A DNA stretch of 64,000 nt from Sphingomonas sp. S1-29 (lineage in GTDB: Bacteria; Pseudomonadota; Alphaproteobacteria; Sphingomonadales; Sphingomonadaceae). The stretch lies in contig NZ_CP110678.1 of assembly GCF_026167545.1 (NCBI RefSeq), forward strand, positions 1,299,501 to 1,363,500, written 5' to 3'. A program made the translations under genes and the position numbers. The notes under the pieces were generated by a model that saw only the letters and a program-made list of their open reading frames with translations, made no database searches and had not been told where the DNA came from. The number at the start of each line of letters is the position of its first letter. The first letter of the stretch is position 1. Positions 42,080 through 50,664 of this stretch are shown here, in pieces.

Positions 42080-42988
42080 TCAGCCCGCGGGCACCGGGCG
42101 GCGCTTGGGCAGGAAGCCACTGCCGACGTAGAGCGCCAGCCCTGTCCATATGCAGACGAAGCAGATGATATGCGCGGTGGTGAGCGGTTCGCCCAGCCAA
42201 AGCACCGCCAGCGCGAACTGGAGCGTCGGCGCGATGTACTGCAGCAACCCCACCATCGCATAAGGTAGCCGCCTTGCCGAGGCAGCGAACAACAGCAGCG
42301 GCACCGCGGTGACGATGCCGGTGAGCACCAGCAGGATGCTCACATCCGTGCGATCGCCGAACGCTAGCGAATGGCTGCTCGCCATCCAGCCGAGATAGGC
42401 GAGCGCGAACGGAGTGAGGATCGCGGTTTCGAGCGCCAGTCCCTCGATCGATTCGACGCGCACCATCTTGCGCACCAGGCCGTAGAGCGCGAACGACATC
42501 GCCAGCGTCAGGCTGATCCACAACCCCTCGCCCGCCCCCGCCGCAAGCACCGCGACGCCGACCCCGGCGATTCCCACCGCCAGCGCCTGCAGCCGCGTCA
42601 GCCGCTCGCGCAGCACGACGACGCCGAGCAGCACGTTGATGAGCGGATTGAGGAAATAGCCGAGGCTGCCCGCAAGCACCTGCTGGTGCTGGACCGCCCA
42701 GATATAGACCAACCAGTTGACCGAGATCAGCGCGGCGCTGGCGGTGAGCGCGAGCATCACCCGCCGGTCGCGCAGCGCGGTGAGCAGCTTGTCGCGGCGG
42801 CGCATCGCTAGGACGACGATGGTCAGCAGCACCAGCGACCAGACGATCCGGCTGGCGACGATCTCGCTCGACCCGACACCCTCGAGCAGCAGGAAATAGA
42901 GCGGCAGCACCCCCCAGATCGAATAGGCGGCGACGCCCTGGATCAGCCCGGTGCGATCGATCGCCGGCGTGGGTGCGGGTGCGTGCAT
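42080..42988 (-). CDS. rarD: RarD-type EamA-family transporter
   Basis: This 302-residue, ten-TM drug/metabolite-superfamily protein begins with the RarD signature GVAAYSIWGVLPLYFLLLEG, followed by IVASRIVWSLVLL, NWLVYIWAVQHQQVLAGSLG and YFLNPLINVLLGVVVLRERL, and ends with GLLQYIAPTLQFALAVLWLG. RarD proteins were named for chloramphenicol sensitivity, but their substrate is uncertain. It stands alone. Confidence 0.9.
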   Translation of the reverse strand: MHAPAPTPAIDRTGLIQGVAAYSIWGVLPLYFLLLEGVGSSEIVASRIVWSLVLLTIVVLAMRRRDKLLTALRDRRVMLALTASAALISVNWLVYIWAVQHQQVLAGSLGYFLNPLINVLLGVVVLRERLTRLQALAVGIAGVGVAVLAAGAGEGLWISLTLAMSFALYGLVRKMVRVESIEGLALETAILTPFALAYLGWMASSHSLAFGDRTDVSILLVLTGIVTAVPLLLFAASARRLPYAMVGLLQYIAPTLQFALAVLWLGEPLTTAHIICFVCIWTGLALYVGSGFLPKRRPVPAG

Positions 42989-43078
42989 GTCTCCAAGCTA
43001 TGCGCTCATGTTGCAGTGCGCAAAGCAGCCGAGCGATTGTAGGAGAAACAAAAGCTTCTTGGGGGGGAGCCTCCTTAG

Positions 43079-43238
43079 CCGTCACCCCGGCCTTGTGCCG
43101 GGGTCCACCGCGCCGAAGCCGCATCGGCAGGCGGCCCCGGGCGGCACCGACCGCCGCGTCGTGGACCCCGGCACAAGGCCGGGGTGACGACGGCGGGGGT
43201 TCGAGCGCCCCGGTCAGTCCCGGCACGAAGCTGGGGTG
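43079..43238. repeat. Family C repeat (GTCACCCCGGCCTTGTGCCGGGG)
   Basis: Two inverted copies of CACCCCGGCCTTGTGCCGGG, each a hairpin, are separated by about 65 bases. A third partial copy (CCCGGCACGAAGCTGGGGTGAC) follows at 43218. They occupy most of the 258-base gap between rarD and the amidohydrolase gene. Confidence 0.92.
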
Positions 43239-43246
43239 ACGAAGCG

Positions 43247-44983
43247 TCAGCGCCCCGGCGGACCCGCCCGCACCGGATCGCGCGTCAGCGCCTCGGGCAC
43301 CGCATCTTCGCGACCGCCGCGTTCGAACACCTTCTGCCCGCCGACCCAGGTCTCGAGCACCACCGTCTGGCGAAGCTCGGCGGGCGACACCGCGCTCGGA
43401 TCGCGATCGACGATCACGAAATCGGCGCGCATGCCGGGCGCGAGCCGCCCGAACTTCGATTCAGCGAATCCCGCATAGGCGGCGTCGATCGTGAACGCCT
43501 TCCACGTTTCCTCGCGCGTGAGTGCTTCCTCGGCGCGCCAGCCGCCGAAGGGCTGGCCGTCGGGGCCCTGGCGGGTAAAGCCCGCTGCCCAGCCGACGAA
43601 GGGATTGGGGTTCTCGACCGGATAGTCCGATCCGAACGCGATCCGTGCGTTGTTCCTGAGCATCGACCGCCAGGCATAGGCGCCGCCCAGCCGCTCGGCA
43701 CCCAGCCGCGTCTCGGCCATCGTGCGGTCGCTGGTCTGGTGGACCGGCTGCATCGAGGCGATGATGCCGTTGCGCCCGAAGCGCGGCAGATCGGCCGCAT
43801 CGACGATCTGTGCATGTTCGATCCGCCAGCGCCGGTCGCCCTTGTAGCTGGTCTGCATCTCGTCGATCGCGTCGAGCACCTGCCCGTTGGCACGGTCGCC
43901 AATCGCGTGGATCGCCAGCTGGAAGCCGTCCATCGCGCCGCGGCTCATCTGGTTGAGCAATTGGGTATCGGTCTGGAAGGGCAGCCCGGTCTGGCCCGCG
44001 GCATCGGCATAGGGCGCCTTGAGCCACGCCCCGCGCGACCCCAGCGCCCCGTCGAGATACAGCTTGATCCCGCCCATCCGCAATTTGTCGGCATACAGCC
44101 ACGGCGTCGGCCCGCTGCCGCCGACGCGCACCGCGGTATCGACCGAATCGGCATAGGTCATCAGCCGGACGCGCAGGAAGTTGAGATCGGCCATCCGGCG
44201 ATAGGTCATCCAGTCGTCGAGGCTGGTGCCCATGTCGGCGGTGGCGGTGATGCCGTTGCGCAGCAGGATCTTCTGCGCCTCGAGGAAGGCGGCGTTGCGG
44301 TCGCGCGGCGACGGGGCTGGCACCGCCTTGCCCACCAGCGCCATCGCGGCATCGATGAAGACCCCGCTCGGCTGGCCATTGGCGCCCTTTTCGATCCGGC
44401 CGCCGCTCGGCGATTCGCTCTTGGCGGTGATGCCCGCGGCCTTCATCGCCGCGCTGTTCGCCCAGGCGGCATGGCCGTCGACTCGTTCGAGCCATACCGG
44501 CTTGCCCGGCACCAGCGCGTCGAGCTCGGCGGCGGTGGGGAAGCGACCCAGCCCCCAGCGTTCCTGGTTCCAGCCGCCGCCGGTTATCCAGGGGCGATCG
44601 GGATTGGCGGCGGCATAGGCGACGATTTTGGCCTTGGCCTCGTCGAAGCTCTGCGTCTCCGACAGGTCGAGCGCGAGCGCCTGGAAGCCCAGCCCCATCA
44701 CATGGCCATGCGCGTCGATCATGCCGGGGATCAGGATCCGCCCCTTCATGTCGATCCGCCAGTCGAGCTTCTCGGGGCGCTTGTCGCGGCGCTGGAGCAG
44801 CTTGGACACCTTGCCGTCACGATCGACCAGCACGCCGGTGAAGCGCACGACGCGGCCGTTCTCGTCGAGCGTCATGCCGTCGACATTCTCGACGAGCGCA
44901 TCGGCGAAGGCCGGGCTGGCGGCGAGCAGGGCGAGGGCCGCCAAGGCTCCCCTCCCCTTCAGGGAGGAGAGAATGTTGTTCAT
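43247..44983 (-). CDS. Secreted amidohydrolase, YtcJ-like (amidohydrolase family 3)
   Basis: This 578-residue protein has an N-terminal signal peptide (residues 1-28, ALAALALLAASPAFA). Metal-dependent amidohydrolase motifs are present: GRILIPGMIDAHGHVMGLG (HxH), HAIGDRANGQVLDA, WRIEHAQIVD and IAFGSDYPVENPNPFVGW (metal-binding Asp). YtcJ-like proteins act on exocyclic amides; the substrate is unknown. It overlaps by one base the dehydrogenase gene upstream of it, so the two form an operon. GGAGAG before ATG 44983 supports the start. Confidence 0.88.
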   Translation of the reverse strand: MNNILSSLKGRGALAALALLAASPAFADALVENVDGMTLDENGRVVRFTGVLVDRDGKVSKLLQRRDKRPEKLDWRIDMKGRILIPGMIDAHGHVMGLGFQALALDLSETQSFDEAKAKIVAYAAANPDRPWITGGGWNQERWGLGRFPTAAELDALVPGKPVWLERVDGHAAWANSAAMKAAGITAKSESPSGGRIEKGANGQPSGVFIDAAMALVGKAVPAPSPRDRNAAFLEAQKILLRNGITATADMGTSLDDWMTYRRMADLNFLRVRLMTYADSVDTAVRVGGSGPTPWLYADKLRMGGIKLYLDGALGSRGAWLKAPYADAAGQTGLPFQTDTQLLNQMSRGAMDGFQLAIHAIGDRANGQVLDAIDEMQTSYKGDRRWRIEHAQIVDAADLPRFGRNGIIASMQPVHQTSDRTMAETRLGAERLGGAYAWRSMLRNNARIAFGSDYPVENPNPFVGWAAGFTRQGPDGQPFGGWRAEEALTREETWKAFTIDAAYAGFAESKFGRLAPGMRADFVIVDRDPSAVSPAELRQTVVLETWVGGQKVFERGGREDAVPEALTRDPVRAGPPGR

Positions 44984-45837
44984 CACTTCGGCAATCTCCG
45001 CACCAGCGCGCTCGTGTCCTGCCGAGCGCCGCCCATCTTTTGCACTTCGGCGTAAAATTGATCGACCAGCGCGGCGACCGGCAGCGATGCGCCGTTGTGC
45101 TTGGCCTCGTCGAGCGCCAGCCCGAGATCCTTGCGCATCCAATCGACCGCGAAGCCGAAATCGAACCGGTCCTCGCCCATCGTCTGCCAGCGATTGACCA
45201 TCTGCCAGCTCTGCGCCGCTCCGCCCGAAATCGCTTCGAACACCTTGTCGAGATCGAGATCGGCGGCCTGCGCGAAGCGCAGCGCTTCGCTCACGCCCTG
45301 GAGCACCCCGGCAATCGCGATCTGGTTGACCATCTTGGTGGTCTGGCCGGCACCGGCATCGCCGACATGGACGATCCGCGCGGCGTAGGCCTGCATCAAG
45401 GGCTCTGCGACCGCGAGCGCGTCAGCCGAGCCGCCGCACATGATCGAAAGCTTGCCGTTCTCGGCGCCTGCCTGCCCGCCCGACACCGGCGCATCGACGA
45501 CCAGCGCGCGCGCACCCGCCAGCCGCCGCGCGATCGAGGCCGAGACCGTGGTGTGATCGATGAAGACCGCATCGTCGCGCATCGCAGCGAAAGCTCCGTC
45601 GTCGCCGAGCGTCACTCCGGCCAGATCGTCGTCATTGCCGACGCAGGTGATGACCGCGTCCTTGCCCACCGCCGCCTCGGCGGGAGTCGCGGCGACTGCG
45701 CCGCCATGGGTCGCTGCCCAGGCGTCGGCCTTCGAGCGAGTGCGGTTGTAGACGGTGACGTGGTGCCCGGCTTTGACAAGGTGCCCCGCCATGGGCGCGC
45801 CCATGACGCCGGTTCCGATGAATGCGATTGCTGCCAT
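44983..45837 (-). CDS. NAD(P)-dependent beta-hydroxyacid dehydrogenase family protein
   Basis: This 284-residue enzyme of the 3-hydroxyisobutyrate dehydrogenase/GLYR type begins IAFIGTGVMGAPMAGHLVKA (Rossmann motif), has the substrate-binding VVDAPVSGGQAGAENGKLSI and the catalytic Lys in GAGQTTKMVNQIAIAG. The distinct DAPVSGG.AGAE signature fits. It is not part of the valine cluster, which has its own mmsB at 54571. Coupling to the secreted amidohydrolase suggests oxidation of a released hydroxy acid, but that is only inferred. ATG 45837 is the family start. Confidence 0.88.
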   Translation of the reverse strand: MAAIAFIGTGVMGAPMAGHLVKAGHHVTVYNRTRSKADAWAATHGGAVAATPAEAAVGKDAVITCVGNDDDLAGVTLGDDGAFAAMRDDAVFIDHTTVSASIARRLAGARALVVDAPVSGGQAGAENGKLSIMCGGSADALAVAEPLMQAYAARIVHVGDAGAGQTTKMVNQIAIAGVLQGVSEALRFAQAADLDLDKVFEAISGGAAQSWQMVNRWQTMGEDRFDFGFAVDWMRKDLGLALDEAKHNGASLPVAALVDQFYAEVQKMGGARQDTSALVRRLPK

Positions 45838-45847
45838 GCGCACTGCC

Positions 45848-46192
45848 TTAGGCGCGAGCCGCGCGCCCCGCAACGGCGGCGCAGTCGTCGGCGCGTACCG
45901 TATATCTGGTGCGCACCCCGCGCGTCGCATAGCCCGCGGCCACCTCGCGTCCGGTGCGGCAGGTGAGCTTCACCGCGGCATCCTGGCGCGGCCGCGTCGC
46001 CCAATAGCCGCTGGCGAATTCGCGCAGCGGCCGCCGCTCGCCCGCGCCGCTCACCAGCGCCCCCGACGCGAGCACATGATCGGGGTCGCTCACCACCACG
46101 AAGCCGTTGACGAACAGGTCGACCGACGCGACCGCGATTCCTGCGAGCACCACCAGCATGGCGACGCGCAGCGAAAAGAAATAGCGATGCAT
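45848..46192 (-). CDS. Hypothetical membrane-anchored protein
   Basis: This 114-residue protein has one N-terminal TM segment (about residues 8-28, VAMLVVLAGIAVASVDLFVN) and an extracytoplasmic part of about 80 residues with two cysteines (KLTCRTGREVAAG and RADDCAAVAG). I do not recognise the family. The start is taken at ATG 46192 (MHRYFFSLRV); twelve more residues are possible from 46228. It ends ten bases before the start of the dehydrogenase gene, so it may head that operon, and is divergent from ilvA. Confidence 0.6.
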   Translation of the reverse strand: MHRYFFSLRVAMLVVLAGIAVASVDLFVNGFVVVSDPDHVLASGALVSGAGERRPLREFASGYWATRPRQDAAVKLTCRTGREVAAGYATRGVRTRYTVRADDCAAVAGRAARA

Positions 46193-46269
46193 GGCCAGCA
46201 GTTTCGAGGCTCGGCGGCGAAATCGCAACCCGGTTTCCCCCGCGCGCGCGATCGGCTAGGCGCTGTCGC

Positions 46270-47514
46270 ATGGCTACCCTTCCCGTCGCACCGCCCGCCT
46301 CTGCGCTCGTGACCCTCGACGATGTGCGCGCCGCGCATATCCGGATCGCCGATGCGGTGGTGCGCACGCCGACCCTGATCAGCCGGACACTGTCGCAGCT
46401 GACCGGCGCGACGGTGTATCTGAAGTTCGAAAACCTCCAGTTCACCGCCGCCTACAAGGAGCGCGGCGCGCTCAACACGCTGCTCCAGCTCGACGCTGCC
46501 GCGCGCGCCAAGGGGGTGATCGCGGCATCGGCAGGCAATCACGCGCAGGGCCTGGCCTATCATGGCAACCGGCTGGGCATCCCGGTGACGATCGTGATGC
46601 CGCAGAACACGCCGACGGTGAAGGTGACGCAGACCGAAGGCCATGGCGCGACGGTGATCCTCGAGGGCGAAACCTTCGACGCCGCGCACGCGCATGCGCG
46701 CAAGTTAGAGGCGACCAACGGCTATACCTTCGTCCATCCGTTCGACGATGCGCGGATCATCGCGGGCCAGGGGACGATCGCGATCGAGATGCTCGAGGAC
46801 GTGCCCGAAATCGACACCTTCCTGGTGCCGATCGGCGGCGGCGGGCTGATCTCGGGCGTCGCGACGGTCGCCAAGGCGAGCGAGCGGCCGATCGAGGTGA
46901 TCGGGGTCGAGGCCGAGCTGTTCCCGTCGATGTACAACCGGATCAACGGTACCGACCTGCCCTGCGGCGGCGATACGCTGGCCGAGGGGATCGCGGTGAA
47001 GGAGCCCGGCGGGCTGACCGCGCAGATCGTGCGCGAGCTGGTCGACGACATCGTGCTGGTCAACGAGCGCAGCCTGGAGGAATCGGTCAGCCTGTTGCTG
47101 CAGATCGAAAAGACCGTGGTCGAAGGCGCCGGCGCCGCCGGGCTCGCCGCGCTGCTCGCGCACCCCGAGAAGTTCCGCGGCAAGACCGTCGGCACGATCC
47201 TGTGCGGCGGCAATATCGACACGCGGCTGCTCGCCAACGTGCTGCTGCGCGATCTCGCGCGCTCGGGCAGGCTCGCGAGGCTGCGGGTGCGGCTGCAGGA
47301 CCGCCCCGGCGCGCTGTTCAACGTCGCGCGGATCTTCCACGAACAGGGCGTCAACATCATCGAGGTGTATCACCAGCGGGTGTTCACCACGCTGCCCGCC
47401 AAGGGCCTCATCACCGACATCGAATGCGAGACGCGCGACAAGGCGCATCTCGACCGGCTGATGGCGGCGTTGACCGCGGCGCATTACGAAGTGAGCCCCG
47501 TCGAGCTCGCCTGA
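46270..47514 (+). CDS. ilvA: Threonine ammonia-lyase (threonine dehydratase), ACT-containing
   Basis: This 414-residue PLP enzyme deaminates threonine to 2-oxobutanoate, the first step of isoleucine synthesis or threonine degradation. Motifs: [20 protein letters not shown] (Schiff-base Lys in YKERGA), [28 protein letters not shown] and [11 protein letters not shown] single C-terminal ACT domain ([20 protein letters not shown]) is present, so it is the shorter regulatory form with about 75 residues after the catalytic core. No ilv neighbours are present. It is divergent from the hypothetical membrane protein gene. Confidence 0.94.
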   Translation: MATLPVAPPASALVTLDDVRAAHIRIADAVVRTPTLISRTLSQLTGATVYLKFENLQFTAAYKERGALNTLLQLDAAARAKGVIAASAGNHAQGLAYHGNRLGIPVTIVMPQNTPTVKVTQTEGHGATVILEGETFDAAHAHARKLEATNGYTFVHPFDDARIIAGQGTIAIEMLEDVPEIDTFLVPIGGGGLISGVATVAKASERPIEVIGVEAELFPSMYNRINGTDLPCGGDTLAEGIAVKEPGGLTAQIVRELVDDIVLVNERSLEESVSLLLQIEKTVVEGAGAAGLAALLAHPEKFRGKTVGTILCGGNIDTRLLANVLLRDLARSGRLARLRVRLQDRPGALFNVARIFHEQGVNIIEVYHQRVFTTLPAKGLITDIECETRDKAHLDRLMAALTAAHYEVSPVELA

Positions 47515-47665
47515 CGCCCGCACCGGGGCAGGTCGCGGCTCGGCGAAACTCTTTCGCGCGTTAACGCTCTTTCCTTGGTTAACAAGCTTTTCATCATTGC
47601 CGCGCGGCCACATAGTGAGCCCACGGTCGCAGCTCGCGGCTTGGTTCGAAGGGCTTTTCCACAGC

Positions 47666-48445
47666 GTGACCGCGCCGTTTCGTTTCCCCCGGTTCTTCGT
47701 GACCACCCCGACACCCTGCCCCTATCTGCCCGGGCGGCAGGAGCGGAAGGTGTTCACCGAACTCAACGGCCAACATGCCGGCGAACTCAACGATGCGCTC
47801 GGGCGGATCGGCTTCCGCCGCAGCCAGGGCGTCGCCTATCGCCCCAGCTGCCCCAGCTGCAGCGCGTGCCAGTCGGTCCGCGTCGTCGCCGACCGCTTCG
47901 AAACCAATGCGACGCAGCGCAAATTGCTCCGGCGCCACGGTGACCTCGAAGTCAGCGCCTGCCGCCCCTGGGCGACCGAGGAGCAGTTCGAGCTGCTGAC
48001 GCAATATCTGGCGAACCGGCATCCCGGCGGCGGCATGGCGGCGATGGACGAGGGCGACTATGCCGACATGGTCGAGCACAGCCCGGTGCGCAGCTATGTC
48101 GTCGAATATCGCGAACCTTCGGTCGGCGGCCGCCCGGGCAAGCTGGTGGGGGCGTGCATCAGCGACCAGCAGGCCGATGGGCTGTCGATGATCTACAGCT
48201 TCTTCGACGCCGCGCCCGACGCGCGCCAGGGGCTGGGCAACTACATCATCCTCGATCACATCATGCGCGCGCGCGCCGCCAGGCTGCCCTATGTCTATCT
48301 CGGCTATTGGGTGAAGGGGTCGGCGCGAATGGAATATAAGACGCGCTATCGCCCGATGGAGGTGCTGGGTCGCAACGGCTGGGGGCCGCTTGAGGTGGAT
48401 GCGGTGGCGGTGCCGGCGTGCGCGCGGGTGGCGGCGCTGGTTTGA
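47666..48445 (+). CDS. bpt: Aspartate/glutamate leucyltransferase (Bpt)
   Basis: This 259-residue enzyme adds Leu from Leu-tRNA to N-terminal Asp or Glu, marking proteins for the ClpS-ClpAP N-degron pathway. It shows [40 protein letters not shown] (conserved cysteines), [20 protein letters not shown] and [21 protein letters not shown] prefer the GTG at 47666, which gives [20 protein letters not shown] as in relatives and has GAAGGG about 12 bases upstream. The open frame extends further to a TTG at 47597. Confidence 0.9.
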   Translation: MTAPFRFPRFFVTTPTPCPYLPGRQERKVFTELNGQHAGELNDALGRIGFRRSQGVAYRPSCPSCSACQSVRVVADRFETNATQRKLLRRHGDLEVSACRPWATEEQFELLTQYLANRHPGGGMAAMDEGDYADMVEHSPVRSYVVEYREPSVGGRPGKLVGACISDQQADGLSMIYSFFDAAPDARQGLGNYIILDHIMRARAARLPYVYLGYWVKGSARMEYKTRYRPMEVLGRNGWGPLEVDAVAVPACARVAALV

Positions 48446-48514
48446 GGGCACGGCGGCGGCCAGCCCGGCGCATGAAAGCCGGCGGGGGTTTAAGTTAGCT
48501 TGATCCGACCGCTG

Positions 48515-48726
48515 CCATTCGTGCTGAGCGGACCGAAGCACTGTTTTTCTTCGAGCCGGAATGACTGCGGCAAGAAGAAGGACAGCCCTTCGACAAGCTC
48601 AGGGCGAACGGATCAAGGTAAAGTCATCATGCTACAATCTAGCCCCCCGTTCGTTTCGAGCGAAGTCGAGAAACGGTCAAGCAGCGCCATCCCAGGTTTC
48701 TCGACTTCGCTCGAAACGAACGGATT
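48515..48726. repeat. Family A and family E inverted repeats in a 323-base gap
   Basis: The gap 48446-48768 has no gene. It holds a diverged family A element (arms CCATTCGTGCTGAGC and ACAAGCTCAGGGCGAACGG, 48517-48612) and then a different element, family E, with arms CGTTTCGAGCGAAGTCGAGAAAC-like at 48651 and GTTTCTCGACTTCGCTCGAA at 48700. The second repeat ends just before the 3' end of the transglutaminase-like gene. Confidence 0.88.
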
Positions 48727-48768
48727 TATTGGGCAATCCGCGCTAGCGAACGAGTTAAGCACCCGCGC

Positions 48769-49572
48769 TCAAGCATTCCCGCCGACCACCGCCACCCGAA
48801 GCGCGACGTCGAGCTCCTCCTCGCCCGGTCCCAGCCGCGATCCCGCCACCGGGGTCGCATCGCCCGCATCGAGCCCGACCGCGACGCGCACATAGCGCTC
48901 GTCGATCCGCGCGCCGACCGACGGATCGACCCCGATCCACCCCAGATCGGGCAGATGCGCCTCGACCCAGCCGTGCGGCGAGCAGCGTTCGCTCTGCGCC
49001 TGGCGATAGCCGCTGACGTAGCGAGCCGGCACCCGCGCGCTGCGTAGCCCCGCCACCAGCATCTGGGCGAGTTCGCGGCCGGTCGCGCGATCGCCCTCGA
49101 ACGCTGCTGCGGCATCGCGCAGCGGTTCGTTGACGTCTTCGGCCAGGCCAAAGCGGTCGTGCATCGCGCGAACCGCGGCGTCGATCCCCTCGACCCCGCC
49201 CAGCCCGACTGCCGCCCCGACGACGCCCGACAGGGCATCGCCCGCGCGCGTCCGCTCGGTCTCGCGCAGATAGAAAGCGGGCGGCAACGGCTCGGCGGTG
49301 CCGTGGACGAAGCCGTCGGCGCCCGCGGTGAGTACTTCACCCTGGACGCTGATCTCGATGCTTTCGAGCGGCCCTTCGGCATAGAGCATCGTCAGCTTGT
49401 TGCCCAAGCCGTCGCGCGCCTCGCGCAGCCGCGCGTCGCAATCGACGTCGATCCGCCAGCTGACGATCGTCTGGTCGTTGGTGTCGTCGGGCGAGAGCCG
49501 CAGCGCCTGGACCAGCCGCAATTGCGGCTCGCTAAAGGCATAACGGGTGCGATGATCGATCGTGATGCGCAT
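48769..49572 (-). CDS. Transglutaminase-like protein lacking the catalytic cysteine
   Basis: This 267-residue protein has the bacterial transglutaminase-like N-terminal beta domain (MRITIDHRTRYAFSEPQLRL) and core. The papain-like triad would be Cys-His-Asp. His is H200 in CSPHGWVEAHLPDLGW and Asp is D216 in GVDPSVGA. The cysteine position, normally in GVCQDFAH, reads ATGRELAQ, with Gly165 in place of Cys. The fold is intact up to PARYVSGY. It is encoded in the known neighbourhood of alpha-E and circularly permuted ATP-grasp proteins, thought to make or trim peptide tags. Here it is probably a binding or scaffold subunit rather than a protease. Confidence 0.85.
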   Translation of the reverse strand: MRITIDHRTRYAFSEPQLRLVQALRLSPDDTNDQTIVSWRIDVDCDARLREARDGLGNKLTMLYAEGPLESIEISVQGEVLTAGADGFVHGTAEPLPPAFYLRETERTRAGDALSGVVGAAVGLGGVEGIDAAVRAMHDRFGLAEDVNEPLRDAAAAFEGDRATGRELAQMLVAGLRSARVPARYVSGYRQAQSERCSPHGWVEAHLPDLGWIGVDPSVGARIDERYVRVAVGLDAGDATPVAGSRLGPGEEELDVALRVAVVGGNA

Positions 49573-50513
49573 CAGATGAACCGAAATTGGCGGGCGATCG
49601 CGGCGTCGAGCGCCGCATTTTCCGCGAGGAATCCGCCCAGATATTCGTGCAGCCCGCGCACGATCACCTCGTGGGTGCGAGTGCGGTGCATCTTGGCCAT
49701 GCGGTTGCGCGCCATCCGATCGGCCTCGCCCTGCAGCCCGGTGCGCTTGCCGACGAGGCTGAGCACCTCAACCGTTTCCTCGACGCACGCAGCGAGCGAG
49801 CGCGGCAGTTCGGGGCGGGTGAGCAGCAGGTCGATCACCAGATTGGGCTTGAGCCCCTCGGCATAGAGCCAGCGATAGGCGGTCACCGCCGACACCGTCT
49901 GGAGGATCGTCGTCCACTGGTCGCGATCGACGATGCCGCCGACCGGCTCGCCCTCGGGCAGTAGCAGATGATATTTGACGTCGACCAGCCGCGCGGTGTT
50001 GTCGGCGCGCTCAATCGCGGCGCCCAGCCGGATCAGCCACACCGCTTCGTTGCGCATCATCCGCAGCACTGCGCCCTCGAACCCGCGCGTTTCGGCCTTC
50101 ACCGCCTCGACCAGATTGAGCGTCGCCATCGCGTTGCCCGGGCGCACCTGGCTGTTGAACAACAGCCACGCGCGGTTGATCGCGGTCCATGCCTCGCGCG
50201 TCAGCGCGGTGCGCACCGCGCGGGCGTTGTTGCGCGCCATGTCGAGGCAGCGGACCAGCGACCCGGCATTGGCGGTATCGATCGTCAGGAAGCGCGCGAC
50301 ATTGGCCTGGTCGATCGGCGCGCCGGTATCGGCATAGAGCGCGTCGCTATCGGTGACGCGCAGCGCGCTTTCCCACGCCGCCTCGCCCGCCGGGGTGGGC
50401 GACAGCGCATCGAGCCGGACGGTGGCCTCGACCAGCCGCGCGACGAAATCGGCGCGCTCGACATAGCGGCCGAGCCAGTAGAGCGATGCCGCCGTGCGCG
50501 AGAGCATCACCAT
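49572..50513 (-). CDS. Alpha-E domain protein
   Basis: This 313-residue, all-helical protein of the alpha-E superfamily begins MVMLSRTAASLYWLGRYVER with the recurrent LGRYVERAD motif, repeated later as LGAAIERADNTARLVD. Alpha-E proteins always accompany circularly permuted ATP-grasp ligases and transglutaminase-like proteins, and the biochemical role is unknown. It overlaps the transglutaminase-like gene by one base. The ribosome site GGGGAGGA before ATG 50513 lies inside the family B repeat. Confidence 0.9.
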   Translation of the reverse strand: MVMLSRTAASLYWLGRYVERADFVARLVEATVRLDALSPTPAGEAAWESALRVTDSDALYADTGAPIDQANVARFLTIDTANAGSLVRCLDMARNNARAVRTALTREAWTAINRAWLLFNSQVRPGNAMATLNLVEAVKAETRGFEGAVLRMMRNEAVWLIRLGAAIERADNTARLVDVKYHLLLPEGEPVGGIVDRDQWTTILQTVSAVTAYRWLYAEGLKPNLVIDLLLTRPELPRSLAACVEETVEVLSLVGKRTGLQGEADRMARNRMAKMHRTRTHEVIVRGLHEYLGGFLAENAALDAAIARQFRFI

Positions 50514-50518
50514 GCGAC

Positions 50519-50653
50519 GTCCTCCCCATCACAGATGGGGAGGGGGACCACCGCGAAGCGGTGGTGGAGGGGGCGGCGGCGAAGCCGACGCTGCGCGCCG
50601 GCCCCCTCCACCATGCTGCGCATGGTCCCCCTCCCCATTGCATGGGGAGGATG
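50519..50653. repeat. Family B palindromic repeat (CCTCCCCAT type)
   Basis: Inverted halves CCTCCCCATCACAGATGGGG and CCCCATTGCATGGGGAGGA flank inner arms GACCACCGCGAAGCGGTGG and CCACCATGCTGCGCATGG. It fills the gap between the ATP-grasp and alpha-E genes and supplies the ribosome site of the latter. Confidence 0.92.
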
Positions 50654-50664
50654 TAGGTGGCCGC

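Noticed and set aside
40315..42168. 617-residue plus-strand ORF opposite argS
   Set aside because: It is the antisense shadow of a clear argS gene. Such long open antisense frames are common at high GC, and the translation has no family features.
43184..45055. 623-residue plus-strand ORF opposite the amidohydrolase gene
   Set aside because: Antisense shadow of a gene with a signal peptide and complete metal motifs. It also reads through the family C repeat.
47558..47582. Possible CtrA box upstream of bpt (two GTTAAC sites)
   Set aside because: The TTAA elements are 14 bases apart rather than seven, so they do not match the CtrA consensus.
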